Source: Gorsachius magnificus (Eukaryota > Chordata > Aves > Pelecaniformes > Ardeidae). Taken from it: a stretch of 64,000 bases of DNA. Positions 34,801 to 44,397 of the stretch are shown here, one piece after another. How positions within the stretch are numbered: position 1 is the stretch's first letter; each line of letters starts with the position of its first letter. The stretch covers positions 158,169,895 through 158,233,894 of the forward strand of contig CM067082.1 of the NCBI GenBank assembly GCA_034008185.1, read 5' to 3'. The notes under the pieces were generated by a model. That model worked only from the letters and a program-made list of their open reading frames with translations. It was not told the origin of the DNA and did no database searches. Both the position numbers and the translations under genes were made by a program.

Positions 34801-37800
34801 GCACCCGCGGGCTCCACGCCGGCCGTTCCGCTGTGTCGGCTGCGTGATCTGAGGCCGTGGGCGCAAATGCTGGCCCCGGTGAATCCTCCTTTGCCTTGCT
34901 GTTCTCTGTTCCACCTGGGATCTGGCTTTCTGGGGTGGGTTTCCAAACGCCCGTCCCCTTCTCTGTAGGTGGTGGATTACTACAAAGAGGCCTGCCGGGC
35001 GCTGGAAAACTCGGAGACAGCCTCGCTGCTGGGAAAGATCCAGAAGGACTGGAAGAAGCTGGTTCAAATGAAGATCTATTATTTCGCTGCTGTGGCCCAT
35101 GTAAGTGGGGGAGACCAACCAGGGGGGCTGCTTGGCTGCGGTGGGGGGACCTGCCCTTGGCTCCTGCCCCAGCTCAGGTGGCTGACGCCCGCTTTGCTCA
35201 CCACGACGCGACCGAGGAACGGCCTTTGGCTGCTCTGTGGGGTTTTCTTGCCCGTTTCAAAGATCTCCCTTGAATTAAGGAGCTCTGACGCCGCCGATGC
35301 ATGTTTTCTTACAGCTCCACATGGGAAAACAGGCTGAGGAGCAGCAGAAATTTGGGGAGAGGGTAAGCAGAGCCGTGTCGGCCCATCTCATCCCATCCAG
35401 GCTCTGGGTTGTGGCCCTGCCCTGGGAGGGTTGAGTCCTGGGATTGTCACACTAGTGACACCGGGTATCCGCAGGCTGGAGATGCGAGTGTGTCCCCAAC
35501 GACTCCCTGCCTCCTGCAAGCATTTGTGGGCATCCTCAGAAAGCCCCCTTACGCCAAAGGAAGCTGCAGCTCTTGGGGGCTGGTGGTGGTGGTGGTGGGT
35601 CCTGTGTGAAGCGAGGGCGCCTGCTTCTGTGCCAACCCCAATTCCTGGTCTCCCTGCAGGTCATCTACTTCCAGAGTGCTCTGGATAAGCTCAACGAAGC
35701 TATCAAGCTGGCAAAGGTGCGTTCCTGCTCCATCTGCTAGCCCTAATTGTTGTTGGTTTTTTTTTAAAGTTACTGTGCTGAGCAGGCCCAGTGGGGTGCC
35801 AGCCTGAGAAGATGAGAACTGGTGGGGTCAGTTTAAAAGCTTTCTCTGCTGTTGACTTGGGTTGGCAAACCTGCGGTGACTTCCCAAAGCGTCACTTTGC
35901 TTCCCTCTGGGACATCCAGCCAAGTCCGAGGCTCTGGTACCTCCTGGCCACTTGGGCTACCAGAGCTTTAGGAAGGGATTGGGTTGGTTTTAGTCATTCG
36001 GGAGCATGTGGGCAGCTCCAGGAGGGCTGTGGGTCTGCAGCGCGTGGCCCTGGGTTCCCCACAGAGCCCCCCGTGTCGGTGCTGTGGCCCTTAGGAAGCA
36101 GAGGACAGCCCCGTGGCAGGGTCTGCGTGCGAAATGGGGACATGGAGGATTTGGGGCTGCCTGCAAGCATCTTTGTTCCTTTCTGGGGCACAAGGAGAGG
36201 TGGCTGGCGAGGCCACTGCTGGTTCGCGGGCACGCTCGGGCTGTGGCTGCAGCACTCAGGGCTGTGGCCGGCCGCTGTGGCAGCAATCCCCGTTCCCTGC
36301 CTGTGCTAACTGGCTCTCATTCCTGCAGGGCCAGCCAGAAACCGTCCAGGAAGCCCTGAGATTCACCATGGATGTGATCGGTGGCAAGTGAGTCTGTGCT
36401 TCTCTGTGGGTCAGAAATGCCTGGTGGCCGGAGCAGCCCAGGGAGTGTCCCTGGTGTCCCCTGACACGCAACGCCAAGCACCCCATCCTGCCCAAGGCTC
36501 TCGGGATGCGTGGCTGCCATGGAAGTTGCTCTTTGCTCTCCTTGAAGCCAGCCCAAGGGACCCGGGGCCTGACCCCTCTGGGAGTGAGTTCAGGGAGCCA
36601 GGGGTGCTGCCTGCTCCTCACCCACGCAGCATCGCTGCTTGTTTCTAGGTACAATTCGGCCAAAAAGGACAATGACTTCATCTACCACGAAGCTGTGCCT
36701 GCGCTGGACACCCTGCAGTCCGTGAAAGGTGAGGACAGGCAGTGCCCTCTCCTGCCAGCTGCTGATGGGAGAGGGACGCACGGGCACACAGGGTGAATCC
36801 CAAGGGGCTCTGGGACCCTCGGGGCTTTGTGCCCTGATCTGCTGGGAATGAAGGTGTCAAGTGGGAGGATCCATCTTTGGAATAATCAGCTCCCCATGGA
36901 GGTTTCAGGCGTGTGTTGTGTCTTTGACCCCCAGGTGCCCCGTTGGTGAAAGCCCTCCCCGTCAACCCCACGGATCCAGCTGTCACTGGCCCTGATATAT
37001 TTGCCAAACTGGTGCCCATGGCTGCTCACGAGGCCTCTTCCCTGTACAGGTGTGTCCCGGGCCGTGGCGTGGGCAGGCACGGCTCTGGCCGGAGCAGGAC
37101 AAGCCAGCCAGCCGCAGCGGCCACGGAGCTGGGGGCACAGATCTCCGGCACCGAGCTCCACAAGGAGCCCGTGCCCCAGCTCAGCCTCTCCGCAGGCTGA
37201 AGGGAGCTGGAGGGGACCAAACCAGCTGCGGTGGCTTCCTTGGGGAGCCACCACCCTCCCCAGATGCCCCCAGAGTCATGCTCCTGTCCGTTGTCTCTCC
37301 TGGCAGCTGGAGCTGCCCTAAAGGGCCATGGGCGGACGAGACTCTGGCTGATTCCCCTGGGTCTCGGAGCACTTGTGACTGGGGGGGGGGCGGGTTTCCC
37401 TATGCTGTCGCAGCACTAAAGGATTTGTTGGTTTTTCTCTCCTCTGTCGCAGTGAGGAGAAGGCCAAACTGCTGAGAGACGTGATGGCAAAGATCGAGGC
37501 CAAGAACGAAGTGCTGGAGTACGTGTGAGCCGCACCTGGATGGGGGCCCGGGCCAATTCCTCCGCTTGGGAGGGTTTCCCACCCTGGTGCCGATGGGAAC
37601 GCAGACCTCCCTGATCTCTGTCCCCTTCCTCCTGAGCACCATCAAGTACCAGTTTGTCCAGCTCTGGGGCAAGACCTCATCCCTCAGCAGGTTCCAGTCA
37701 TAGAATGAATCATAGAATGTTTTGGGTTGGAAGGAACCCCTAGAGGTCACCCAGCCCAACCCCCCTGCAGTGAGTAGGGACACCACTAACCAGATCAGGT

Positions 37801-40800
37801 TGTTCAGAGCCCCGTCCAACCTGGTCTTGGTGACCAGTCCCCAAATTCACCCTGCAGCTTTGCTCAGGCCATCGGGGGCGATGCTGCGGTGCTGTGCCCC
37901 GAGCTGGCTGCATTTTGGGACCAGGGTGGGGGACCGGCAGGGAGGTGGGGAGGCTCTGCCGCCGCTCAGGGGCATCTTCTCTCGCCTGCAGCCAGTTCAT
38001 GGACTCCATGCAGCTGGACCCCGAGACCGTGGACAACCTGGACATGTACAGCCACATCCCCCCCATCCTGATGGAGAAATGCGCTGCGCTCAGCGTGCGC
38101 CCCGACACAGTCAAGAACCTCGTCCAGTCCATGCAGGGTAAGGACATGGGGACGTCCGGAGGGGACAGGGGACATCAGGGCTGGCGCACTGCTCCCTGTC
38201 TGGGGCTGGGCATTGGGAATGGCCACTCCCATTGCTAATTCTTTGCTGATTTATAAAACTCCTCAACCCCAAAGTATTTTCCCCGGTGGAGGGGATGCTG
38301 CTTCCTTGCAGCCGGTGGCCGCAGCCCCCCCGCCCTGCCCACAGGCTGCAGCCCTGGCGGTCTGCGCTGTCTGGAGCCTGTTGTGGGCATCTTCCCAGCA
38401 CAGGCAGGCCCAGAGCCCAGCACCCAGGCGTCTGGGCTGGGGTGTTCTTGCCTCCTCTGGTCGCCCACAGCCAGATTTATTCTTCAGGCTGCCGTGTCAA
38501 TGCCCGGCTTCAAGGTCGGAGCAGGCGGTGGCCGCAGGGGTTGGGCTGGGAGAACTTGGAGCAGGCGGTGGTTCAGCCCTTCGTGTTTCTCCCCTCCTCC
38601 AGTGCTCTCCGGGGTCTTCACTGACGTGGAGGCTTCCCTGAAGGAGATCCGAGACCTCCTGGAGGAGGACGAGGCTCAGGAGCGGAAGCTGCAGGAGCTG
38701 CTCGGGAAGGTCCCGCCACCCCAGGCATCCCCCCCGCCGCCATCCCCGGGGCTGGCCGAGGTCAGCAAGGAGTGCTCCAAGTACATGGAGGTGCATGAGA
38801 AGGCCAGCTTCACCAACACCGAGCTCCACAAGGCCATGAACCTCCACATCGGCAACCTCCGCCTGCTCAGCGGGCCCCTCGAGCAGGTCCGGGCCGCCCT
38901 GCCCTCCCCCACCTTGACCGAAGGTGAGCGGTGCCACTGGCCACGCTCGTGGTGCCCCATGCCAAGGCTTTGGCGTCAGCCGGCTGCGTGGTCCGGTGCG
39001 AGCCAGGGTGGGGGCTTATCCCCCCAAAAAACAAGTGGGATCGTGGGGTGGGGACAGAGGGGGTAGAGACCCGGTTGCCATCTTGGCGCACGCCTGGCTT
39101 TACTGCCAGCAGTGCCAGGACAAAGCCCCAGGCTGGCTCCTTCCCCCTGTGGTTCCCTCCCCTTGGCTGCAGCACGTCCAGTGAGCGGGCTCAGGCCGGG
39201 GCGGCTGTGTCGGGGCTCGGTGGGGTCTGGCGCGGCCCCTCAGCCCTCCCTGTCCCCACAGATGACAAGCAGGTGCTGCAGAACCTGAAGCGAATCCTGG
39301 GCAAGGTGCAGGAGATGAGGGACCAGCGGACCTCCCTGGAGCAGCAGCTGCGCGAGATGATCCAGAAGGACGACATCACCACCTCGCTGGTCACCACCGA
39401 CCGCTCCGAGATGAAGGTGGGTGCCAGCTGCTGGGTTTGGGGAAGCCCCTTTGCGTGCCGGGTGTCCCCATCGGGGCTGCGGCAAGAGCTCTGCTCCATC
39501 CCAGCCTGCCTGCAGCCCCTCAGATCCCCCCCTCCCTTGGCAGAAGCTCTTTGAGGAGCAGCTGAAGAAGTATGACCAGATCAAGGTCTACCTGGAGCAG
39601 AACCTGGCTGCCCAGGAGAATGTCCTGAAGGCCCTGACGGATGCCAATGTCAAATACGCTGCTGTCCGCAAGGCCCTGGCCGAGGTGGAACACAAGTGAG
39701 TGGTGTGTGGGGCTGGCTAGGGTCGGGGCAGGGAGAGTCTGGGTCACCCCCAGGTAGGGTTTGGGTGCCCTGGTGGGGTTTGGGTGTGTGGGAACAGCCC
39801 TCTCCTACCCCGAGAGGTGGGTCACTGCTGGCTTCTCCAGCCTGTCCCTCGTCATGCCCCACTGCTCAGGGGTCACCAGTGGTTGGTTGTCCTGCACCCA
39901 GTGTCCGTCCCAGGTGGGTGCTGGGGGGGTTCCCCAAGGGCAGGGATGCCCGGCTCTGGTGTTGCCCTAGCCCCTCTGCCCCCTGTCCCCAGGTGGAACA
40001 CCACTGTCCAGACCTTGGTGGCCTCCTACGAAGCCTACGAGGACCTGATGAAGAAATCGCAGGAGGGGAAGGACTTCTACACCGACCTGGAGGGGAAAGC
40101 AGCCAAACTGCTGGAGAAGGCCCGGGCCGCCTGCCAGGCTGCCGAGGCCACCCGGCAGCAGATCTTGGAGAAGTAGGTGGGGCCGTGCCTGGAGTGGGGG
40201 GCGTGCAGCCAGGGCTGACACCCCTGGGGGGTGGGGAGCACCTTTGGGTGCTGCCGGCTGAATTTGGCTTCGGTGGGGTTGGCTCCCTGTGCCCCAGGGG
40301 GAGGGAGGCAGCACCTCACTGGGTGCTGGCAGCCCCGTGCTGAGCCCCCGCTGCCCCCCCCCCCCCCGGCAGGGAGATGAAGAAGCAGCCGCCCCCTCGG
40401 CCCACGGCCCCCAAACCCGCCCTGCAGAAGAAGGCGCCGGAGCTGGAAGGCGGCGGGGGGCTGGACGCCGGGGACCTGCCACCGCCGCTGGGCTCGCGCT
40501 GCTGGCCGAGCTGCCCGAGGAGCTGCGGGGCTTGCCCCCCGAGGTGCTGGCCGGGCACCTGGCCCGCCTGCCGCCCCCCGCCCTGGCCGCCCCCCCCCCC
40601 GGCTCGGCCCCGCTCTTCCCCGCCGGCGCGGTGCAGCCCGGCTACGGCGGCCCCCGCCTCCTTCCCCCGCGCTCGTCCCCGCAGCCCGGGGCCCTGCCCG
40701 CCTCGGCTCCCGCCCCCGCCTACGGCCTGGGCCCGCCCGGGGGTGCCCGGCCGCCGGCAGCGGGCCCCGAGCCGCCGCCCCCCGCCCCGGAGAGCGCCCA

Positions 40801-43800
40801 GGCCCCCGGCCCCGGCCGCGCCGCTGCCCCCCGGCTGCCGGGCCAAGCCCCGGCGCTGCCCCCCGGCCCCTTCCTGGCCCCGCAGCGCCCGGGGGCGGCC
40901 CCCGGGCCCCGTCCCCACGGCCCGGGGGGGCTGCGCCCTTCGGCCCCCCCGCGCCGCGCCCCTTCCCCCCGCGCAGCCCCCGCCGCCCTTCGCCCCCCCC
41001 GCGCAGCTCCCGCCGGGGGCGGAGGGCCCCGCCCGCGCCCCGGACCCCTCGCCGTTCCCCCCGGGCCCCTTCCTGCCCCCGGGGCGGGCGCGGCTCCCGC
41101 TGCCCTTCGCGCCGCCCCCGCTGCCCGCCCCGGCCCGCTTTGCCCCGCAGCCCTTCGCCGCCCCCGGGGGGCCGCCGCCGCGCTACCCGCTCCAGGACCA
41201 GCTGCCCCCCCCGGCGCTCCCCCCGCACACGGGGGCCCTGCCCTTCCCCGGGGCCGCTGCCCAGAGCGGCCCCCCCGGCCCCCCGCTGCACGCCGCGCTG
41301 GGGGGGCTGCAGCCGGTGCCCGCCGGGCCCCCCGCGCTGCCCTTCTGCCCCGGCCCGGCTCCCACTGGCGGCCCGGCGCCCCCCGGCACCGTGGCCCTGG
41401 GCCCCCCCTCCGGGCAGGCCGGCCCCCCCCGGGTGCCCCCCTCAGCCAGCCCCGGCCTGGGCCAGCTGCAGGGCACGGTGGGGGTCCAGGGCCCCCTCGC
41501 CCCCTCCCCCCCCCCCCCCGCGCTGGGGGGCAGCCTGCGGCAGAGACCCCCGCCCCCCGGGGCGGCCCCGCTCCCCCCGGGCCCCGGCGAGGCCCCCTTC
41601 CAGCGGCAGAGCTCCTCCACCGACGACCTCCTGTCCTCCAGCCCCGAGAGCCAGCACGGTGGCTCCAAGGCGGCGGTGGGGCAGCCGCTGCTGCAGCCCA
41701 CCAAGGCGGACGCCAAGGACGGGCAGAAGCCCAAGGCGGTGCAGCTGATCGAGACCGATCCCTACGAGAAGCCGGAGCGAGTCCTGCGGCTGCTGGCGGA
41801 GCTCGACCGCTTCCGCGGGCTGGTGGAGCGGCTGGAGCGCCCGGGGCCCGGCGGCAGCGCCGAGCTGGACGCCGTCTGGAAGGAGCTGCAGGAGGCCCAG
41901 GAGCGGGACGCCCGCCAGCTCTCCATCGCCATCGCCCGCTGCTACTCCATGAAGAACCGGCACCAGGACATCATGCCCTACGACAGGAACCGCGTCGTCC
42001 TCTGCTCGGGCAAGGACGATTACATCAACGCCAGCAGGGTGGAGGACCTCTCGCCCTACTGCCCCACCATCATCGCCACCCAGGCCCCGCTGCTGGGCAC
42101 CGCCGCCGACTTCTGGCTGATGATCTACGAGCAGAAGGTCTCGGTGGTCGTCATGCTGGTGTCGGAGCAGGAGCTGGACAAGGTAGCCCCCCCTCCCTCC
42201 TTCCCTGGGCTGGGTGCCGTGGCCCCCCCCGGCCTGCGCCCACTCCTGATGTCGGCGCGCTCCCTGCCCGCAGCAGAAGGTGCTGCGGTACTTCCCGCCG
42301 GAGCGGGGCCAGCCCCTGGTGCAGGGCCCCATCACGCTGGTGCTCACGGGCCTGAAGGTCGCCCCCACGCACACGGAGCGGATGGTGACGCTGCAGTACC
42401 GCGACCAGAGCCTCAAGCGCACCGTCGTCCACCTCCAGTTCACCTCCTGGCCCGAGCTGTAGGGCGCGGGGAGGGGGGGGGACAGGGGCAGGGGGGGTGG
42501 GGGTGTGACCCTGTCACTGCGGGCAGGGGGAGCGGGGGGGGTTGCCCTGTCACTGTGGGCAGGGCGGACAGGGGCAGCGGGGGGGTGTGGTGTGTGTGAC
42601 CCTGTCCTGGGGGGGGGGGGGGGGTGTGTGACCCTGTCACTGCAGGCAGGGGGCGGGGGGGGGACCCTGTCACTGCGGGCAGGGGGCAGCGGGGGGGGGG
42701 TCACCCGTCACTGCGGGCAGGGGGGCGCAGGGCTGGAGCCTTGGCGTGGGGCTGCACTGAGCCTTCCTGGGGGGCTGGGGGGGGGGGGACACCCCCCCAC
42801 CCCACTGAGCGCCACCCCCCCCACCTCCCCAGGGGTCTGCCCGAGAGCAAGGGGAGCCTCCTGCGCTTCATCCAGGAGGTGCACGGCCACTACCTGCACC
42901 AGCGCCCGCTCCACACCCCTGTCGTCGTGCACTGCAGGTGAGCGGGGGCTCGGGTGGGGTGGGGGGGGGGGGGGGGCCCCCCCCCCCCCCCCGGGGGGGG
43001 GCCGCACCGGGGCCTTCTGCCTGCTCTACGCCGCCATGCAGGAGCTGGAGGCGGGCAACGGCATCCCCGACCTGGCCCAGCTGGTGAAGCGGCTGCGGCG
43101 GCAGCGCAAGCACATGCTCCAGGAGAAGGTAAGCAGGGAGGGGGTCACTGTGTGTCCCCCCCCCCGCCCCAGGGAGTGGGGGGGCTGCTGCCCTGGGGCT
43201 CACCCCACCCTCCTCCTCCTCTTCTTCCCCTCCAGCTCCACCTCAAGTTCTGCTACGAGGCCGTCCTGCTGCACGCCGAGCAGGTGCTGCACCGCCACGG
43301 CGTGGGCGCCCCTGCTGTCCCCAAGGCCCCCAACAGTGCCTCCCCCAAGGTGGGTGCGGGTGGGGGGGGGGGGGGTCCTGGGGGGGGCTCTGCTGCTCAC
43401 TGTGCCTCTCTCCCGCAGCTCTACTTCCACCAGGACCCCCAGGACCTGGTCCTGGGGGGGGACGTGCCCATCAGCTCCATCCAGGCCACCATCGCCAAGC
43501 TCAGCATCAAACCAGCGGGGGTGGGCGGGGAGCCCGGGGGGGGCTGGGTGCCCGATCCTGCCCCCCCACCGGATGCCGGAGCAGGAGGCGCTGCCGCTGC
43601 TGCTGCCTGACGGCGCGGTCGATGGCGTCGGTGCCCCCGAGCCCCCTGAGCCCCCCGCTGCCAACGAGAGCAGCAACCAGGTCGGGGAGAGCCCCCAGCC
43701 CGGCGGGGGGGAGGGGTGCCCCCCCGCCGCCCCCCCCTCCTCCTCGCTGGAGCTGCTGGCCTCCCTGACGCCCGAGGCCTTCACCCTGGACGCGGCGCTC

Positions 43801-43929
43801 AAGGGCAAGCAGCGGATGAACAAGCAGAACTTCCTGCAGGCGCAGCCGGGCGAGGGCCTGCGGGGGCCCCGGCCCAGCGACGACCCCCTCAGCCTGCTCG
43901 ACCCCCTCTGGACGCTCAACAAAACGTGA
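25845..43929 (+). CDS. PTPN23: HD-PTP, tyrosine-protein phosphatase non-receptor type 23
   Basis: HD-PTP is an ESCRT-associated Bro1 scaffold that sorts receptors into multivesicular endosomes. Exons: 25845-25928, 29175-29249, 30472-30599, 31239-31315, 32403-32452, 33066-33197, 33606-33686, 34969-35100, 35315-35362, 35660-35716, 36329-36387, 36649-36728, 36935-37049, 37453-37518, 37992-38137, 38603-38923, 39262-39416, 39544-39695, 39993-40172, 40373-42182, 42274-42458, 42833-42937, ~42992-43128, 43236-43349, 43419-43929. They total about 1,665 codons; the human protein has 1,636. The start [18 protein letters not shown] and the end [12 protein letters not shown] match the family. Order: Bro1 domain, V-domain coiled coils, proline-rich region, PTP domain, PEST-like tail. 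Breaks: internal frame changes in the proline-rich exon, loss of P-loop codons at exon 23, and a frame change in the last exon. The rest is intact with canonical splice sites. Confidence 0.96.
26035..26830 (+). repeat. G-rich minisatellite in PTPN23 intron 1
   Basis: Tandem units of roughly 50-60 bp carry GGGTGCTGGGGGGTGCCCGA, GTGTTTGGGGTCTGTGAGG and GAGAGGCGGGGGTG. Unit length varies mainly in the G runs. Runs of three or more Gs are dense enough for G-quadruplexes on the transcribed RNA. Confidence 0.92.
26831..29174 (+). other. PTPN23: Rest of PTPN23 intron 1
   Basis: No exon or mobile element was recognised. A CpG-dense patch lies at 27295-27385, in otherwise CpG-poor DNA. It may be an internal regulatory element. 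Confidence 0.45.
33905..34740 (+). mobile_element. CR1 copy in PTPN23 intron 7
   Basis: Sense-oriented CR1 runs from the reverse-transcriptase tail ('[13 protein letters not shown]') through the region for '[13 protein letters not shown]' to the 3' terminus CCATTCTGTGATTCC. It is about 835 bp, frame-broken, and of intermediate age. Confidence 0.9.
37699..37833 (-). mobile_element. Short CR1 3' end in PTPN23 intron 14
   Basis: The antisense CR1 terminus starts with ATAGAATGAATCATAG and reads 135 bp into the element. The wording is close to the inserted copy at 12609-12967. Confidence 0.9.
37992..40172 (+). other. PTPN23: PTPN23 V-domain exons 15-19
   Basis: Helical wording such as '[20 protein letters not shown]', '[20 protein letters not shown]', '[20 protein letters not shown]' and '[20 protein letters not shown]' identifies the coiled-coil V-domain. 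In ALIX relatives and HD-PTP this part binds late-domain-like and cargo-adaptor partners. The exons read cleanly and in phase. Confidence 0.94.
40373..42182 (+). other. PTPN23: PTPN23 proline-rich exon 20 plus start of PTP domain; frame changes
   Basis: This single exon of 1,810 nt begins '[13 protein letters not shown]', continues through Pro/Gly/Ala-rich sequence and ends in the PTP domain ('[16 protein letters not shown]', '[17 protein letters not shown]'). The frame of the start and end is open throughout. However, the conserved '[15 protein letters not shown]' lies in the second frame, '[15 protein letters not shown]' in the third, and '[14 protein letters not shown]' back in the first. 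The switches fall near 40460-40495, 40924-40930 (seven Gs) and 40965-40970 (six Cs). The result is net in-frame, with no stop. Confidence 0.88.
42274..43349 (+). other. PTPN23: PTPN23 phosphatase-domain exons 21-24
   Basis: '[15 protein letters not shown]', 'SWPELGLPES', '[17 protein letters not shown]' and '[20 protein letters not shown]' identify the classical PTP fold. The acid loop reads WPE rather than WPD, as in human HD-PTP. That fits poor or absent catalysis. The catalytic cysteine is at the end of exon 22 ('VVVHC', 42923-42935). The following S-S-G-V-G codons and the acceptor of exon 23 are not readable, because 42953-43000 consists of G, C and G runs. A TAG at 42459 is intronic, because the donor follows CT at 42458. 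Confidence 0.88.
42466..42745 (+). repeat. Minisatellite in PTPN23 intron 21
   Basis: Repeated GACCCTGTCACTGCGGGCAG units with G-rich spacers of variable length occur five or more times between exons 21 and 22. Confidence 0.9.
43419..43929 (+). other. PTPN23: PTPN23 last coding exon (PEST-like tail) with frame change
   Basis: It starts '[20 protein letters not shown]' and ends 'KTWTLNK'-type wording with TGA at 43927. The first frame meets a stop at about 43608. The conserved tail '[15 protein letters not shown]' is in another frame. A one-base change in the G runs at 43520-43560, or a very short unrecognised intron, would explain it. Confidence 0.8.
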
Positions 43930-44111
43930 GGGGGGGGGAGCGGTGAGGCCTCCCCCCCCCACCCCCTCCCAGCACTACGTCCCAGTTTGGGACCAGAGGG
44001 GCACTGGGGGCGGGGGGGCTGCCTTCCCCTCCGCCCCTTTGTACAGGTGTAACACTGGCGGGCGCCGCGTGGCTCCGATTAGAACTGACTTTTTCAGCTC
44101 TTTGCTACTAA

Positions 44112-44117
44112 AATAAA
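44112..44117 (+). other. PTPN23: Polyadenylation signal of PTPN23
   Basis: AATAAA lies 183 bases past the TGA at 43927-43929. The 3' UTR is about 200 nt and ends before the tandem repeat at 44143. Confidence 0.85.
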
Positions 44118-44142
44118 GAGAGTTTGATCTGCAGCTGGCGGC

Positions 44143-44397
44143 ATGGGGCGCTGGGTTCCCCCCATCCCGCCCTGGGGGGCTGTGGGGCAGAGCAGAGGCG
44201 TGGGGCAGGGGCGCTGGGCTCCCCCCCGTCCCGCCCCGGGGGGCTGTGGGGCAGAGAGGAGGCGTGGGGCAGGGGCCTGGGCTCCCCCCCATCCGCCCCG
44301 GGGGGCTGTGGGGCAGGGGTGCTGGGCTCCCCCCCATCCCGCCCCGGGGGGCTGCGGGGCAGAGCGGAGGCGTGGGGCAGGGGCGCAGCCATGCTGG
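44143..44397. repeat. Tandem repeat between convergent genes
   Basis: About four units of 55-65 bp carry GCTGGGCTCCCCCC, GTCCCGCCCCGGGGGGCTG and GGCGTGGGGCAGGGGC. It fills the space between the PTPN23 poly(A) signal at 44112 and the SCAP 3' end near 44400. Confidence 0.9.

Larger units (their letters stand above)
25845..37518 (+). other. PTPN23: PTPN23 Bro1-domain exons 1-14
   Basis: These 14 exons encode the banana-shaped Bro1 domain that in human binds ESCRT-III CHMP4. Recognisable wording includes '[20 protein letters not shown]', '[20 protein letters not shown]', '[15 protein letters not shown]', '[20 protein letters not shown]' and '[14 protein letters not shown]'. All junctions are GT-AG and phases match. 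The exons are small (48-132 nt) and separated by introns of up to 3.2 kb, of which the first holds a G-rich minisatellite. Confidence 0.95.

Noticed and set aside
40077..41291. 404-codon minus-strand open frame
   Set aside because: It is antisense to the PTPN23 V-domain and proline-rich exons. The GC-rich codons leave few stops, and there is no independent gene signal.
42451..42462. Apparent in-frame stop (CTG TAG) at the end of PTPN23 exon 21
   Set aside because: The exon ends at 42458 with donor GTAGGG. Joining CT to G GGT CTG of exon 22 gives the conserved L-G-L-P, so the TAG is intronic.
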